Source: a virus
Length of the DNA: 64,000 nt
Reading direction: 5' to 3' (one strand)
Virus record (IMG/VR): IMGVR_UViG_3300042892_001857
Coordinates: 1-64,000 of that record
Part shown: positions 22,954-31,213 of the stretch, one piece after another
Layout of the letters: each line of letters opens with the position of its first letter
Position numbering within the stretch: position 1 is the stretch's first letter
Program-made: the position numbers and the translations under genes
The notes under the pieces: model-generated
The model's database searches: none
Seen by the model: the letters and a program-made list of their open reading frames with translations, nothing else
Told to the model about the DNA's origin: nothing

Positions 22954-24350
22954 TTTATCTTTTCCTGTAATAATTTCACAAACTCATTCTGAATCATTTT
23001 AGTAAACTTAATGTAAGGAGCATCTTCCGATTCTCTATTATAACCACCGGTCCCTTTTGGTGGACGATTACTTCTACCCATAAAATTTAACCCCGATATA
23101 TTTGTAATACATTTGTGTCCCCCACTATTTGCCTGAATAAAATCCCAAGCATTTACCTTAATGTTATCTAACATTTGTCTATGTTCTTCAGGTAACTCAG
23201 AGAAAGGTTTTTCCATCATCTCACCGATGTGAATTAATTCCTCTTTACCATCTTCCTTATTTTTATATTCCTTACCATACAACGCAACAAAATCTTTAAA
23301 GGTAAATCCTGTTGATTCCGAATTAAAATCTTTTGATGATTCTGAAATCCATTTAATTGTTGAAAGGGTTATCTCTCTTTGTTTTAATTGGTCCTCCCAT
23401 TTTGATAATACCTCTTGGGCAATCTCACCTAAATTCACACCTTTTAATTGACGTTCTCCTTTGAATGGGTTACAAGACGCTTGAACTAACCCTAACGGCC
23501 AAGCAATAACAATAAAGTCAGCCTCAGGATTATTTTTGAATGGTGTGTATCTATCGTAAGAACCTGGCTTAAACATTGAACCCCCACCATATTGAACAAT
23601 AACATTACCTAATACTTTAACATTAGGGTTAGTTTGCATTGATGTGACATAGTCTTCTTTATTCTTTTCAAGTTGGTCCGGTTTCGCGTATCCTTTCTCA
23701 ACCATTATTCGTTTAATGGTGTGAAGTATATTTAATAACGATGGAGAACATTCCATAACCAATGTCTCTAAGAACCCTGGTTTGTTTTTAAACGCTAATA
23801 ATAGTTTGTTAACAACTAACCCCATTAACATTTTATTCTTTTCTAACGATTTCTCTTTATCTAATCTGAATAAGTAAGAGATTACTTGGTCCACTGAAAT
23901 ATCGTTAACCGCATAGTTTGCAGAATCTACAGTAGAAATAAGTAATATGTCTGAGGATGGGAATAATTCTTTTGGAGAAACTACCTGAGAGATTGTCTCA
24001 ACATTTGAACGGGAACTTCTAAATGATGTTGATTTAGTGTCTTCAGCTCCGGCTTGTCTATCGTGGTGGTCTGTGTGAATCACAAACATTGGTTTTCCGT
24101 GAGCAAAATCAACTAAAACAGGCATCACGTCCCCTTTAGCGTCATTCTTCTTTACAGCGAACTCTTTATCACCATATTGGATGATATGAGAATCTATTAC
24201 ATCAATACCATTATTCTTAAGATATTCTTTCATCGCAATAGCCGTAGTTACACCATCTAAATCTTGGTGAAAATATATTTCAGCTTTAGGGTATCTTTTA
24301 GCAAGAGCGTTAATGTCTCTTAATCCACTTTCTTTTATAAGTTTTTTCAT
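22944..24350 (-). CDS. DHH-family phosphoesterase with [IL]xE N-terminal leader
   Basis: 468 residues. The leader MKKLIKESG has IKE at 5-7. Then the DHH core: HQDLDGVTTAIAM (H28, D30, D32), VLVDFAHG (D81), and HTDHHDRQ (DHH at 94-96). A DHHA1-like C-terminal glycine motif, ANSGGHKC, lies near residue 415. The family includes RecJ, NrnA oligoribonuclease and GdpP cyclic-dinucleotide phosphodiesterases. Substrate is not clear, but RNA/DNA oligonucleotides or cyclic dinucleotides are plausible. It is translationally coupled (TAATG) to the peptidoglycan-binding gene, which also has a leader. The leader suggests packaging and injection. Confidence 0.85.
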   Translation of the reverse strand: MKKLIKESGLRDINALAKRYPKAEIYFHQDLDGVTTAIAMKEYLKNNGIDVIDSHIIQYGDKEFAVKKNDAKGDVMPVLVDFAHGKPMFVIHTDHHDRQAGAEDTKSTSFRSSRSNVETISQVVSPKELFPSSDILLISTVDSANYAVNDISVDQVISYLFRLDKEKSLEKNKMLMGLVVNKLLLAFKNKPGFLETLVMECSPSLLNILHTIKRIMVEKGYAKPDQLEKNKEDYVTSMQTNPNVKVLGNVIVQYGGGSMFKPGSYDRYTPFKNNPEADFIVIAWPLGLVQASCNPFKGERQLKGVNLGEIAQEVLSKWEDQLKQREITLSTIKWISESSKDFNSESTGFTFKDFVALYGKEYKNKEDGKEELIHIGEMMEKPFSELPEEHRQMLDNIKVNAWDFIQANSGGHKCITNISGLNFMGRSNRPPKGTGGYNRESEDAPYIKFTKMIQNEFVKLLQEKINQS

Positions 24351-24706
24351 TAATCTAAACCAAACATATGTAAACCTTTATCAATGAAACTACCTTCATC
24401 GGATACACATTGTTTAAAAAGTTGAACGTCTTTATCAGACATTTTATTTTGTGTTTCAGGACCCCAAACACCATCTGCGGTAACACCAATCTTAGATTGA
24501 TATTTACTTAAAGCTTCCGCTGTTTTACCCGCTAGTAATCCGTCAACTTTTAATGGTTGATTCGCATCATCTTTATAACCTTTTTTGTTAAGGAAACATT
24601 GTATCCCTTTTTTAAGTTCAAAACCATCATTTTGTTCATTAACTAAACCATATCTTGAACGGATATCTCTTTTTTCATCTTCCGAAATTATAAATCTTTT
24701 TGCCAT
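24350..24706 (-). CDS. Peptidoglycan-binding domain protein with leader
   Basis: 118 residues. Leader MAKRFIISEDEKRDIRSRYGLVNEQ contains ISE (7-9) and VNE. Residues 33-90 are a PG_binding_1 domain: LKKGIQCFLNKKGY, VDGLLAGKTAEALSKYQ, VTADGVWGPETQNKM. It should bind cell-wall peptidoglycan but carries no hydrolase. A similar RRQYGLLTEQ leader occurs in the gene at 44484-45101. ATATTTATAA box 14 bp upstream. Confidence 0.85.
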   Translation of the reverse strand: MAKRFIISEDEKRDIRSRYGLVNEQNDGFELKKGIQCFLNKKGYKDDANQPLKVDGLLAGKTAEALSKYQSKIGVTADGVWGPETQNKMSDKDVQLFKQCVSDEGSFIDKGLHMFGLD

Positions 24707-24720
24707 AGTAATTGTTTTAG

Positions 24721-24730
24721 TTATAAATAT
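24721..24730 (-). promoter_or_regulatory. ATATTTATAA box (putative late promoter)
   Basis: Exact ATATTTATAA on the minus strand, 14 bp before the ATG at 24706; drives the two leader-bearing genes. Confidence 0.55.
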
Positions 24731-24744
24731 ACAGAAAATAAAAA

Positions 24745-24762
24745 AGAGGTTATTACACCTCT
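24745..24762 (-). terminator. Probable terminator overlapping a gene end
   Basis: AGAGGT-TATTAC-ACCTCT with T-rich sequence after it on the minus strand. The methyltransferase stop codon lies in its loop and 3' arm. Confidence 0.6.
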
Positions 24763-25613
24763 TCTTTTAATTCTAATTTTGTTTGTTTTCGTTCATCAAT
24801 TAATGATTGAACTCTTTTCCTTGCAATTTCTGTATAATCCGGAGATAACTCAATTCCAATCCATCGTCTATCTAATAACTCAGCCGCAAAAGCTGAAGTC
24901 CCACTTCCCATAAAAGGGTCAAGAACAATATCATTTTTATAAGACAATATCTTAATCGCCTTTGATGGAATGTCCATTGAGAATGTGGCTTTAGTTAATG
25001 ACCTAGTATCCGCAAAATATTCCCATCTACCAAACACCAAATTCATAAATTCTTTTTTATCTTCGTCCTGATAAATCATTTTGTTTTTAACCTTACCATC
25101 TTCAGTAGTAACCTCAGTTGATATTCCCATCCATTGTGAAACTCCTTTAGTTAATTTTTTACTACTTTTCTTATAAGCCAATATGATACACTCTTTAGGA
25201 TTATAGATATAAGGTGCTGACGCACTCATCCAAGAACCCCAAGCCGTTTGTCGAACTCTATGTGGACTATCTTCCGTAAGGTCGACTAACCCACTAAATT
25301 TAAACCCAACTTCTTTCATTAACATCCAAAACTCGGCAACGAATAATATTCTCCCACCTCTTTCTTGGACATTCAATTCATTTGGGACATTCACAGCAAT
25401 TCGACCATCATCTTTTAATACTCGGAACGCCTCTCTCAACCAATCCTTTGACCACTCGTAATATTCCTCCATTGGTAAATCATCCTTATGAACATCATAC
25501 GAAATGTTTACATTATATGGTGGTGATGTTACTAGTAAATCAATTGAACCTTCAGGAAATGTTTTCATTACCTCAATACAATCTCCATTAATTATCTTTC
25601 CTGTTTCTATCAT
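24753..25613 (-). CDS. DNA methyltransferase (beta class, N4-cytosine or N6-adenine)
   Basis: 286 residues. Motif IV TSPPYN (29-34) comes first and motif I DPFMGSGTS (about 238-246) last, with VNVP between: the permuted beta-class order. TSPPY is common in N4-cytosine enzymes but also occurs in N6-adenine enzymes, so the target base is open. C-terminal SPDYTEIARKRV is typical. No cognate restriction nuclease is adjacent, so it most likely protects phage DNA from host restriction. Confidence 0.88.
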   Translation of the reverse strand: MIETGKIINGDCIEVMKTFPEGSIDLLVTSPPYNVNISYDVHKDDLPMEEYYEWSKDWLREAFRVLKDDGRIAVNVPNELNVQERGGRILFVAEFWMLMKEVGFKFSGLVDLTEDSPHRVRQTAWGSWMSASAPYIYNPKECIILAYKKSSKKLTKGVSQWMGISTEVTTEDGKVKNKMIYQDEDKKEFMNLVFGRWEYFADTRSLTKATFSMDIPSKAIKILSYKNDIVLDPFMGSGTSAFAAELLDRRWIGIELSPDYTEIARKRVQSLIDERKQTKLELKEEV

Positions 25614-25617
25614 TTTA

Positions 25618-25923
25618 TTATTTTACGTGGTATTCCCACTCGTTTTCTTCATTTTTAATTGGTTCTAAACCTTGGTCTAAAAACACTGCGTTCTGTTCAC
25701 CAGCATATAATCCTAATATATTATAATCGTAAAACTCTTCCGCTTCACCCATAGTCATTAAGTCTCTTTCTTGTAAGATGTTTAATATCTCTCGTTTTGA
25801 ATATAATATCTTTCTTCCCGGAGAACCAAAGTCCTCAACAATACCAATAATTGCACTCTCTAAACCATCCAATAAAATCGCACCTTCCGCGTATTGGTCA
25901 ATATCTACTGTTACTTTATACAT
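25618..25923 (-). CDS. Hypothetical acidic protein
   Basis: 101 residues, acidic, alpha/beta (MYKVTVDIDQYAEG, FYDYNILGLYAGEQNAVFLDQG). 4 bp before the methyltransferase start; its ATG overlaps the stop of the small gene upstream. Unknown. Confidence 0.7.
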   Translation of the reverse strand: MYKVTVDIDQYAEGAILLDGLESAIIGIVEDFGSPGRKILYSKREILNILQERDLMTMGEAEEFYDYNILGLYAGEQNAVFLDQGLEPIKNEENEWEYHVK

Positions 25924-26083
25924 CTACTTTATCTATTTTTATTGAAATGTTAATATATTTGGGTAATACCTTAGGTTTAACTTTAACATTTATAATGTCT
26001 TCGTCGTCTATTAATTCCTCTACTTTGAAATCATCAATTTCAAGTCCTATTATTGATTCAATATATTCTTTATTGATTTCCAC
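25916..26083 (-). CDS. Small hypothetical protein with GTG start
   Basis: 55 residues, VEINKEYIESIIG to DKVDV, preceded in frame by a TAG so the GTG at 26083 is the only start. It fills an otherwise empty gap, overlaps the DUF3310 gene by 14 bp and the next gene by 8 bp, and has the acidic, beta-rich makeup of its neighbours (DIINVKVKPKVLPKYINISI). Confidence 0.55.
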   Translation of the reverse strand: MEINKEYIESIIGLEIDDFKVEELIDDEDIINVKVKPKVLPKYINISIKIDKVDV

Positions 26084-26303
26084 TTTCTAATCTTTCAATT
26101 TTACGATTTAAATACCACAACGCTTTCTTCATATCCTGAAGTTCTTTATCGGTATCTTTCTTACCCGCTCTTGCAACATATTTAACAACGTTGAAGATGT
26201 AAGCGTCTTTATCAAGACCCCAAGCTTCACAAACTTTTACAACCTCATAAGGATTGTCCTGACCTCCGTAATGTTCCGGGTGGTTCACCATTTCTTTATT
26301 CAT
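26070..26303 (-). CDS. DUF3310 protein
   Basis: 77 residues. VNHPEHYGG, VVKVCEAWGLDKDAYIFNVVKYVARAGKK and DMKKALWYLNRKIE match DUF3310 closely, a small family very common in phages and often annotated near nucleotide kinases. Its biochemical role is not established. Confidence 0.88.
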   Translation of the reverse strand: MNKEMVNHPEHYGGQDNPYEVVKVCEAWGLDKDAYIFNVVKYVARAGKKDTDKELQDMKKALWYLNRKIERLESGNQ

Positions 26304-26682
26304 CTTTCTTAATATCTTGACATAATAGGTTAATATCTACCGGTTTAACAACAAATCTAAATTTAACAATTAATAATTCACCATCACCATAATCACCCTC
26401 GATTTCCATATTGGAACCTTTAACTAACATATGTAACCCTCCAACTAAATCACCAACCGGACCTAAAAATTTAAGAATGATATCCGTAATTTTTGTCAAA
26501 TCAGATGGGTTAAATGTGTATTCCACGGTTTGATAAATTTCTGTTGTAAAAATAAAATCCTCACCAATATTTTCAATATGGAATTTACGGAACAGATATT
26601 CCGGAATGTTAACATCCTCATTAACATTTATAGTGAACCTATTTTTAAACAGAGGTTCAATTGATTTAAATAATTCGTTCAT
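26296..26682 (-). CDS. Hypothetical protein
   Basis: 128 residues, alternating beta strands (FIFTTEIYQTVEYTF, ELLIVKFRFVVKPVDI). Overlaps both neighbours by a few bases. Unknown. Confidence 0.7.
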   Translation of the reverse strand: MNELFKSIEPLFKNRFTINVNEDVNIPEYLFRKFHIENIGEDFIFTTEIYQTVEYTFNPSDLTKITDIILKFLGPVGDLVGGLHMLVKGSNMEIEGDYGDGELLIVKFRFVVKPVDINLLCQDIKKDE

Positions 26683-26900
26683 AATTTTACTAAATAATAT
26701 CTACCCAATTTAATGGATTTTTTATACCCATTTCTAACCGAAAAGAGTGGTTTTGTGGTAACATTAATACCAACCCCATCATTAATCCTAAGTGACCAAC
26801 CTGATGGTGATTTACTAAACAATATTGATTGTTTAAATATTCTAATTACCGTTTGACTACACCCAATACCAATGTGATAAGTTTTTTTAGATAGCCACAT
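26679..26900 (-). CDS. Small basic hypothetical protein
   Basis: 73 residues from the ATG at 26900 (MWLSKKTYHIGIG); earlier ATGs lie inside the upstream gene. Basic, with SPSGWSLRINDGVGINV. Unknown. Confidence 0.55.
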   Translation of the reverse strand: MWLSKKTYHIGIGCSQTVIRIFKQSILFSKSPSGWSLRINDGVGINVTTKPLFSVRNGYKKSIKLGRYYLVKL

Positions 26901-27069
26901 AGTAACCATCACTTAGTGAACTTTTCTGAATATATCCTTCTGAGATTAATACATCTAATTGTTTTTGTGACTCATCAATACTCTGTTTAAGAATGTATTT
27001 TGAGATGTAACTAATATGGATTGGTTGTCTTAACTTATCCATCAAATTTTTAATTTGTTTCTTGTCCAT
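26887..27069 (-). CDS. Small winged-helix-like protein
   Basis: 60 residues. ISYISKYILKQSIDESQKQLDVLISEGYIQKSS looks like a helix-turn-helix with a wing (cf. two-helix spacing and EGYI hairpin). Possibly a DNA-binding regulator; the call rests on pattern only. TAATG-type junction with the gene upstream. Confidence 0.55.
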   Translation of the reverse strand: MDKKQIKNLMDKLRQPIHISYISKYILKQSIDESQKQLDVLISEGYIQKSSLSDGYYVAI

Positions 27070-27836
27070 TATGATATTAATTTTCTTGTTATAATAACGT
27101 TTTGATTGACATACGATAATATTTTTCTTTTAAAGATTGGAACTAAAGTCTGCTCTAATGGAAATATATCACTACAAAACACCTCAAAGATTGGATAACC
27201 AACTTCATTGTTTTTCTCGTATGTTTTTGAAAAAGTAGAGATAATTTCCGGGATAGTCAAATCATCTTGTTGACCTTTAAAAATTAATTTTAAAGATGTT
27301 TTTGTTTGGTTTTTAGTTTTATAGACTTTTCTTGTAGTATATTGCCAAACATATAAAATTTCCGGTGTCTTATATGAAAAAAAACCTGATTTACTTTGTA
27401 GATTGTTTTTATTTTTCTTTACAACAATATCTATGGAATCATAAACAATACTCCATATTGATTTTGCAAAGTTGAAATAGTCGTGTAATTGTGGTTGACT
27501 ATTTTTTAATATTTTTTGATATTCAATTACTTCTTCATCGTCAAGTACCGGGATGTCCCTAACCTTTAAATCGTTTAATACCAATTCATCATCAGTAGAT
27601 GTTAATTTTTTATCAACATATAAGATTTTGTTTTGGGTTAGTAAAGTTTGTATATTACCTAAATGTAATGAAAGCTCAATAAACATTGGGTAGACCTCCA
27701 TTCTCTCAAGATGTTTGTTCATCTTTTGAAAGTAATCTAATAACACGTATTGTTTTTGTTCAGCATCTAAAATACCGTCAAACAACCAATCCGTGTCCAT
27801 TATAAATTTATTCTTATTTTTCTGTCTCATTTCCAT
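27069..27836 (-). CDS. Conserved phage hypothetical protein
   Basis: 255 residues. FIMDTDWLFDGILDAEQKQYVLLDYFQKM and YPMFIELSLHLGNIQTLL look like a conserved helical N-terminus seen in large environmental phages, of unknown role. C-terminus beta-rich and basic. A TATATTTG element is 12 bp upstream. First gene of the operon running to the methyltransferase. Confidence 0.7.
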   Translation of the reverse strand: MEMRQKNKNKFIMDTDWLFDGILDAEQKQYVLLDYFQKMNKHLERMEVYPMFIELSLHLGNIQTLLTQNKILYVDKKLTSTDDELVLNDLKVRDIPVLDDEEVIEYQKILKNSQPQLHDYFNFAKSIWSIVYDSIDIVVKKNKNNLQSKSGFFSYKTPEILYVWQYTTRKVYKTKNQTKTSLKLIFKGQQDDLTIPEIISTFSKTYEKNNEVGYPIFEVFCSDIFPLEQTLVPIFKRKILSYVNQNVIITRKLIS

Positions 27837-27848
27837 ATTCTATTATTT

Positions 27849-27856
27849 CAAATATA
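27849..27856 (-). promoter_or_regulatory. TATATTTG -7 element
   Basis: Matches TAnnTTTG, 12 bp before the ATG at 27836; no clear -33 TTG. Confidence 0.4.
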
Positions 27857-27884
27857 CAGGAAAAGATTGGAAAAAGGAATAGTT

Positions 27885-29252
27885 TTAGTTAACTCTCATT
27901 ACGTAATAAGACTCACCACCTATATCAATACTGTCATAAGTACCGTCATAACTGTTCATAATACCCCACCCATCAGAATCAACTAACCCTTGAGCTAAAG
28001 CATCTCCATCAATATATTCTTTAACGTCCATACCGTAATCATTAAGATATTGCATAGGGTCTCGTTTAACCCACCTAACTAATTCTTCAACTTTATTATC
28101 AATCATATCCTCAGTTGGGTCAGTATCAACCTCAATATTGTCTAACTCTTCTTGAAGAGATTCAATCTGATTATCTAAATCCTCTTCGTAGTCATAATAA
28201 TTTTCATCATCTGAATCTAATTCAAGTTTTTGTTGTTCCAAATCCTCAATTTGAGATTCAATCTGTTCTATTCTTTCTTCTTGTTCTGAAGTCAATTCAA
28301 AATCATCATCATTAAAATAACTTTCCGGACTATCTCTTACTTGATATTCATAATCTTCTCTTGCAAAGTCAACAATTGCATCTTCATCCAAATAATCCTC
28401 AATAAAACTTTTACTAAACCCATCAGCTCCAACATCATCAATATAATTTTTAGAATACTCTAAAGCCGCTCTATCCATTTCTTCCTCAGTTCCAACAGTA
28501 TATTCTTCACCTTTAAAACCATCCACCAAAACTTCAAATTGAGTCAAACCATAATGAGTATAATTTGTTGGATACATATCATAGATGTCACCAACGTCAC
28601 CAGTTAAATCATCAATTCTTTCTTGAACTTCTTCAATTTTATTTAATATTTCCACATTCTCATCCGGGTCACCGTCTCTATCTTCATCATCATAATCGGC
28701 ATTAAGTTCTTCCAATTGTTGAGTCAATTCTTTTAACTCTTCTTTCTCATCATTATCCAATACTTTAACTTTACCTTGACCCTCAAGATATTCTAATAAA
28801 GCCATAGCCTTTAATCCCTCTTCATCGTGATTTTGAAAATTCCATTCATCATCTTCTCGTTTGGAGTCCATCTCAGCTTGTTTACCCAAAAGTTCTTGTT
28901 TTTCTCTAATTCTTTCTCGAGGAGACCCCGAATCCCAAATATGTGACTTACTTCTTAAATTACCAATATCGGATACTTTAGTTCTGCTAATATCAAATCT
29001 ACCGTCAACATAACCTATTGGTCCAATGTCTTTAACCGGTAAACCGCTTAAATCTAAATCACCTGTAATATATAATGGTTTTCCACCATATTTTTTCATT
29101 TTTCTAAACACATTACCATTATAACTGGCATATTGCATCATATCCAAGTAATCCTCAGGAGATATTCTATAATATTCGTCCTCAGTTTGCTCAACTATTT
29201 TTTTGATTACTTTATATAATTCGGATTCTGTAAGTCTTAATTTTCTACCCAT
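27885..29252 (-). CDS. Acidic coiled-coil protein with [IL]xE N-terminal leader
   Basis: 455 residues. The leader MGRKLRLTESELYKVIKKIVEQ has LTE at 7-9; nearly the same module (RLTENEMVGLIEKIVLEQ) is internal in the protein at 41405-42721. Then a short LRR-like or beta-helix stretch (LYITGDLDLSGLPVKDIGPIG), and long acidic coiled coils (EEQERIEQIESQIEDLEQQ-like). Resembles a scaffold or internal virion protein. Box 2 bp before the ATG. Confidence 0.75.
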   Translation of the reverse strand: MGRKLRLTESELYKVIKKIVEQTEDEYYRISPEDYLDMMQYASYNGNVFRKMKKYGGKPLYITGDLDLSGLPVKDIGPIGYVDGRFDISRTKVSDIGNLRSKSHIWDSGSPRERIREKQELLGKQAEMDSKREDDEWNFQNHDEEGLKAMALLEYLEGQGKVKVLDNDEKEELKELTQQLEELNADYDDEDRDGDPDENVEILNKIEEVQERIDDLTGDVGDIYDMYPTNYTHYGLTQFEVLVDGFKGEEYTVGTEEEMDRAALEYSKNYIDDVGADGFSKSFIEDYLDEDAIVDFAREDYEYQVRDSPESYFNDDDFELTSEQEERIEQIESQIEDLEQQKLELDSDDENYYDYEEDLDNQIESLQEELDNIEVDTDPTEDMIDNKVEELVRWVKRDPMQYLNDYGMDVKEYIDGDALAQGLVDSDGWGIMNSYDGTYDSIDIGGESYYVMRVN

Positions 29253-29254
29253 AG

Positions 29255-29264
29255 TAATAAATAT
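29255..29264 (-). promoter_or_regulatory. ATATTTATTA box (putative late promoter)
   Basis: ATATTTATTA on the minus strand, 2 bp before the ATG at 29252; a leaderless mRNA would result. Confidence 0.5.
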
Positions 29265-29307
29265 CCACGAAGATACAAAATTTATTTACTTATTATGATT
29301 ATTATTG

Positions 29308-29317
29308 ATATTTATGG
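29308..29317 (+). promoter_or_regulatory. ATATTTATGG box
   Basis: Variant box 28 bp before the ATG at 29346. Confidence 0.35.
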
Positions 29318-29345
29318 ATATATAAACTTTAATACATATATTATC

Positions 29346-29495
29346 ATGGGATGCGGATGTAAAAACCAAGGAAATCAAACTCCTCCACCACCACCAGCTC
29401 AACAAACGAATACTCCTGCGGGTCAAAGTCAACCACAGACTCAACCTATCCAAGAATCAATTCGTAAAGTTGTTGAGAAATATTACAAGAGGTAG
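29346..29495 (+). CDS. Small CGCK protein with Pro/Gln-rich centre
   Basis: 49 residues from the ATG at 29346 (MGCGCKNQ); the longer frame from 29295 would cover the promoter box. N-terminal CGC could bind a metal, then a Pro run and Gln-rich linker, then a helix SIRKVVEKYYKR. Small proteins of this shape occur in many large phages; function unknown. Confidence 0.65.
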   Translation: MGCGCKNQGNQTPPPPPAQQTNTPAGQSQPQTQPIQESIRKVVEKYYKR

Positions 29496-29526
29496 TAACT
29501 AAACGTTAGGGGTGAAAAAAATTACA

Positions 29527-29550
29527 GGGGACAATTTAGTTCCCTTTTTT
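29527..29550 (+). terminator. Terminator
   Basis: GGGGAC-AATTTA-GTTCCC (one G-U pair) followed by a T run. Confidence 0.7.
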
Positions 29551-29599
29551 TATTTATAATTAGAATTAATTTCTATATCATTTCGTATAACTTAAAAAT

Positions 29600-30418
29600 A
29601 TGAAATATATTAATGAAAATTCAAACCGGGGTATAGTAAACCTATTCGCAGACTTTTTAATAAAAGAGATAAATAAAACAATTAATTATGACTCCGTAAT
29701 TGAAGTTACTGATTGTGGTAAATTCTTTGTTGTTAACGGTATGACAACATCAGATAAAATTTTAGATATAATTAAAGTAAGAGAGTCATTTGTTGAAACC
29801 TATAAATCTTTAATGACTAAATTTGGTTATGAGACGGTTAACATTATTGATTTAATTATGTATAATCGAGACTTAACTAAAAAAACAGAATACACGTTTG
29901 ATTTTTATCATTCATCAAGACCGTTATATCACCGTAATCTTATTTTAGATATTGTTGAAAATCCTCAACCTAAATTTAATTCAGTTTTTTATAATAGAAG
30001 ATTGGAATATGAATTAGATTATTCTGAAGACGACACTACCAATTTGGAATATTATACTTATGCTCCGTTGAATATCTCATCAGAGTTTCCACACGGATAT
30101 AGTTTAGGTATGGGAAGACAAGAGTTATACTACTCAGAATACATCTCTAATCAGTTATTAGATGTTCTGTTAACAGATAAGTTAACTTTCAAATATTCGT
30201 CCATTAAAGTGGACGACGATAATCAAATAGACATTAATGCTAACACGGTGTTTCCTAAAAAAGATATTATCTCAATGACATTGGACGTGTTTGATTTTGA
30301 TATGTTGGTATTCAATGATATGATAAAAGATTATGATATTATGGAAGACATAACAAAACCATTTGATAATAAACCTTGGTTAATTAGAGATAAAATTAAA
30401 GACCTAATATTATTTTAA
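29600..30418 (+). CDS. Hypothetical protein, possible leader, remote AdoMet synthetase-like N-terminus
   Basis: 272 residues. Starts MKYINEN with INE at 4-6, a possible short leader. Residues 12-60 (ADFLIKEINKTINYDSVIEV, GKFFVVNGMTTSDKILDI) faintly recall the first domain of S-adenosylmethionine synthetase, but the catalytic EGHPDK-type motif is absent. I do not assign that activity. C-terminus acidic. A TTATTTATAA sequence lies 40 bp upstream. Confidence 0.6.
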   Translation: MKYINENSNRGIVNLFADFLIKEINKTINYDSVIEVTDCGKFFVVNGMTTSDKILDIIKVRESFVETYKSLMTKFGYETVNIIDLIMYNRDLTKKTEYTFDFYHSSRPLYHRNLILDIVENPQPKFNSVFYNRRLEYELDYSEDDTTNLEYYTYAPLNISSEFPHGYSLGMGRQELYYSEYISNQLLDVLLTDKLTFKYSSIKVDDDNQIDINANTVFPKKDIISMTLDVFDFDMLVFNDMIKDYDIMEDITKPFDNKPWLIRDKIKDLILF

Positions 30419-30423
30419 AAATA

Positions 30424-30445
30424 AAATCCCCTAACTTGGGGATTT
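30424..30445. terminator. Bidirectional terminator
   Basis: AAATCCCC-TAACTT-GGGGATTT with A and T flanks between convergent genes. Confidence 0.8.
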
Positions 30446-30446
30446 T

Positions 30447-30878
30447 TTATTTTTTAGACCAATCACTTTTAGATTGTTTTGCCGCCGCTTTTGAAACACC
30501 ACATTTTGTTGATTTGAATGATGGGTCTTGAGTTTCATAGGATGGTGAATCAGGTAATTTTTTTTGTTTCTCCAAATACTTACTATAATCTTTTTCCGTT
30601 TTACCCGGATTAGCAGCTAACCAAGCATCAAGATATTTTTTATGTAATTCTTCAGCTTTCTTTAATTCAGGAGCTCTTTTTTCATCCCAAGCCTTTGCAA
30701 TTGAATCCTTTTTTTGAATGGTTTTAAGTTTTAATTCCTCAGCAGCTTTCTTTTTAAGTTCAAGTTTTTCTTTATTTAACTTAATTTGTTCTTCTCTACT
30801 TAATGGAACCGGTGTTGTTGATGGTGTAGTTTGTTCAACCAAAAAGTTATACTGAGATTCTTTAATTACTATTTTCAT
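30447..30878 (-). CDS. Lys/Glu-rich coiled-coil protein with [IL]xE leader
   Basis: 143 residues. Starts MKIVIKESQYNFLVEQ: IKE at 5-7 and VE-Q after it. The remainder is a charged helix (KLELKKKAAEELKLKTIQKK) and a basic C-terminus ending QSKSDWSKK. High positive charge fits an internal head protein that contacts DNA. Box 2 bp before the ATG. Confidence 0.75.
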   Translation of the reverse strand: MKIVIKESQYNFLVEQTTPSTTPVPLSREEQIKLNKEKLELKKKAAEELKLKTIQKKDSIAKAWDEKRAPELKKAEELHKKYLDAWLAANPGKTEKDYSKYLEKQKKLPDSPSYETQDPSFKSTKCGVSKAAAKQSKSDWSKK

Positions 30879-30880
30879 AA

Positions 30881-30890
30881 TAATAAATAT
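30881..30890 (-). promoter_or_regulatory. ATATTTATTA box (putative late promoter)
   Basis: On the minus strand, 2 bp before the ATG at 30878. Confidence 0.5.
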
Positions 30891-30901
30891 CCCATAAATA
30901 A

Positions 30902-30922
30902 AAAACCCCCAATCAAGGGGAT
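30902..30922 (-). terminator. Terminator
   Basis: CCCC-AATCAA-GGGG with a T run on the minus strand; ends the thiol redox operon. Confidence 0.7.
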
Positions 30923-30925
30923 TCT

Positions 30926-31213
30926 TTATTTTCCAAAATGTTCTTTAATGATTGCAACACCTTCTTCAATCTCGTTGTAATCTCTTTCCGGAGCAAACAG
31001 ATAACTCTTGTGGTTATCTGTTAGAGGTGATTCAACAATCATAAATGCGGGAACAAATTCATTTTCCGTAATCTCAACAAACATCTCATATTCATCATTG
31101 TGTTCATCGATATCTCTAACCTCAAATGGGATATTTGATTTCGTTAGTTGTTCCTTCATCATATCACAATAAGGACAACCTTCCATTGTGAAAAGAATTA
31201 GTAACTTATCCAT
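30926..31213 (-). CDS. Glutaredoxin
   Basis: 95 residues. FTMEGCPYCDMMKEQL carries the CPYC active site (about residues 13-16), followed by VRDIDEH and a cis-Pro region (EFVPAFMIV). Expected to reduce ribonucleotide reductase or protein disulfides. Overlaps the thioredoxin gene by 8 bp, so the two are made together. Confidence 0.9.
   Translation of the reverse strand: MDKLLILFTMEGCPYCDMMKEQLTKSNIPFEVRDIDEHNDEYEMFVEITENEFVPAFMIVESPLTDNHKSYLFAPERDYNEIEEGVAIIKEHFGK

Noticed and set aside
24753-25613. Complete restriction-modification system
   Set aside because: The methyltransferase has no nuclease gene beside it; the same holds for the Dam gene at 36906.
29600-30418. S-adenosylmethionine synthetase
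   Set aside because: Only a weak resemblance in residues 12-60; the catalytic EGHPDK-type motif and ATP-binding loop are not seen.
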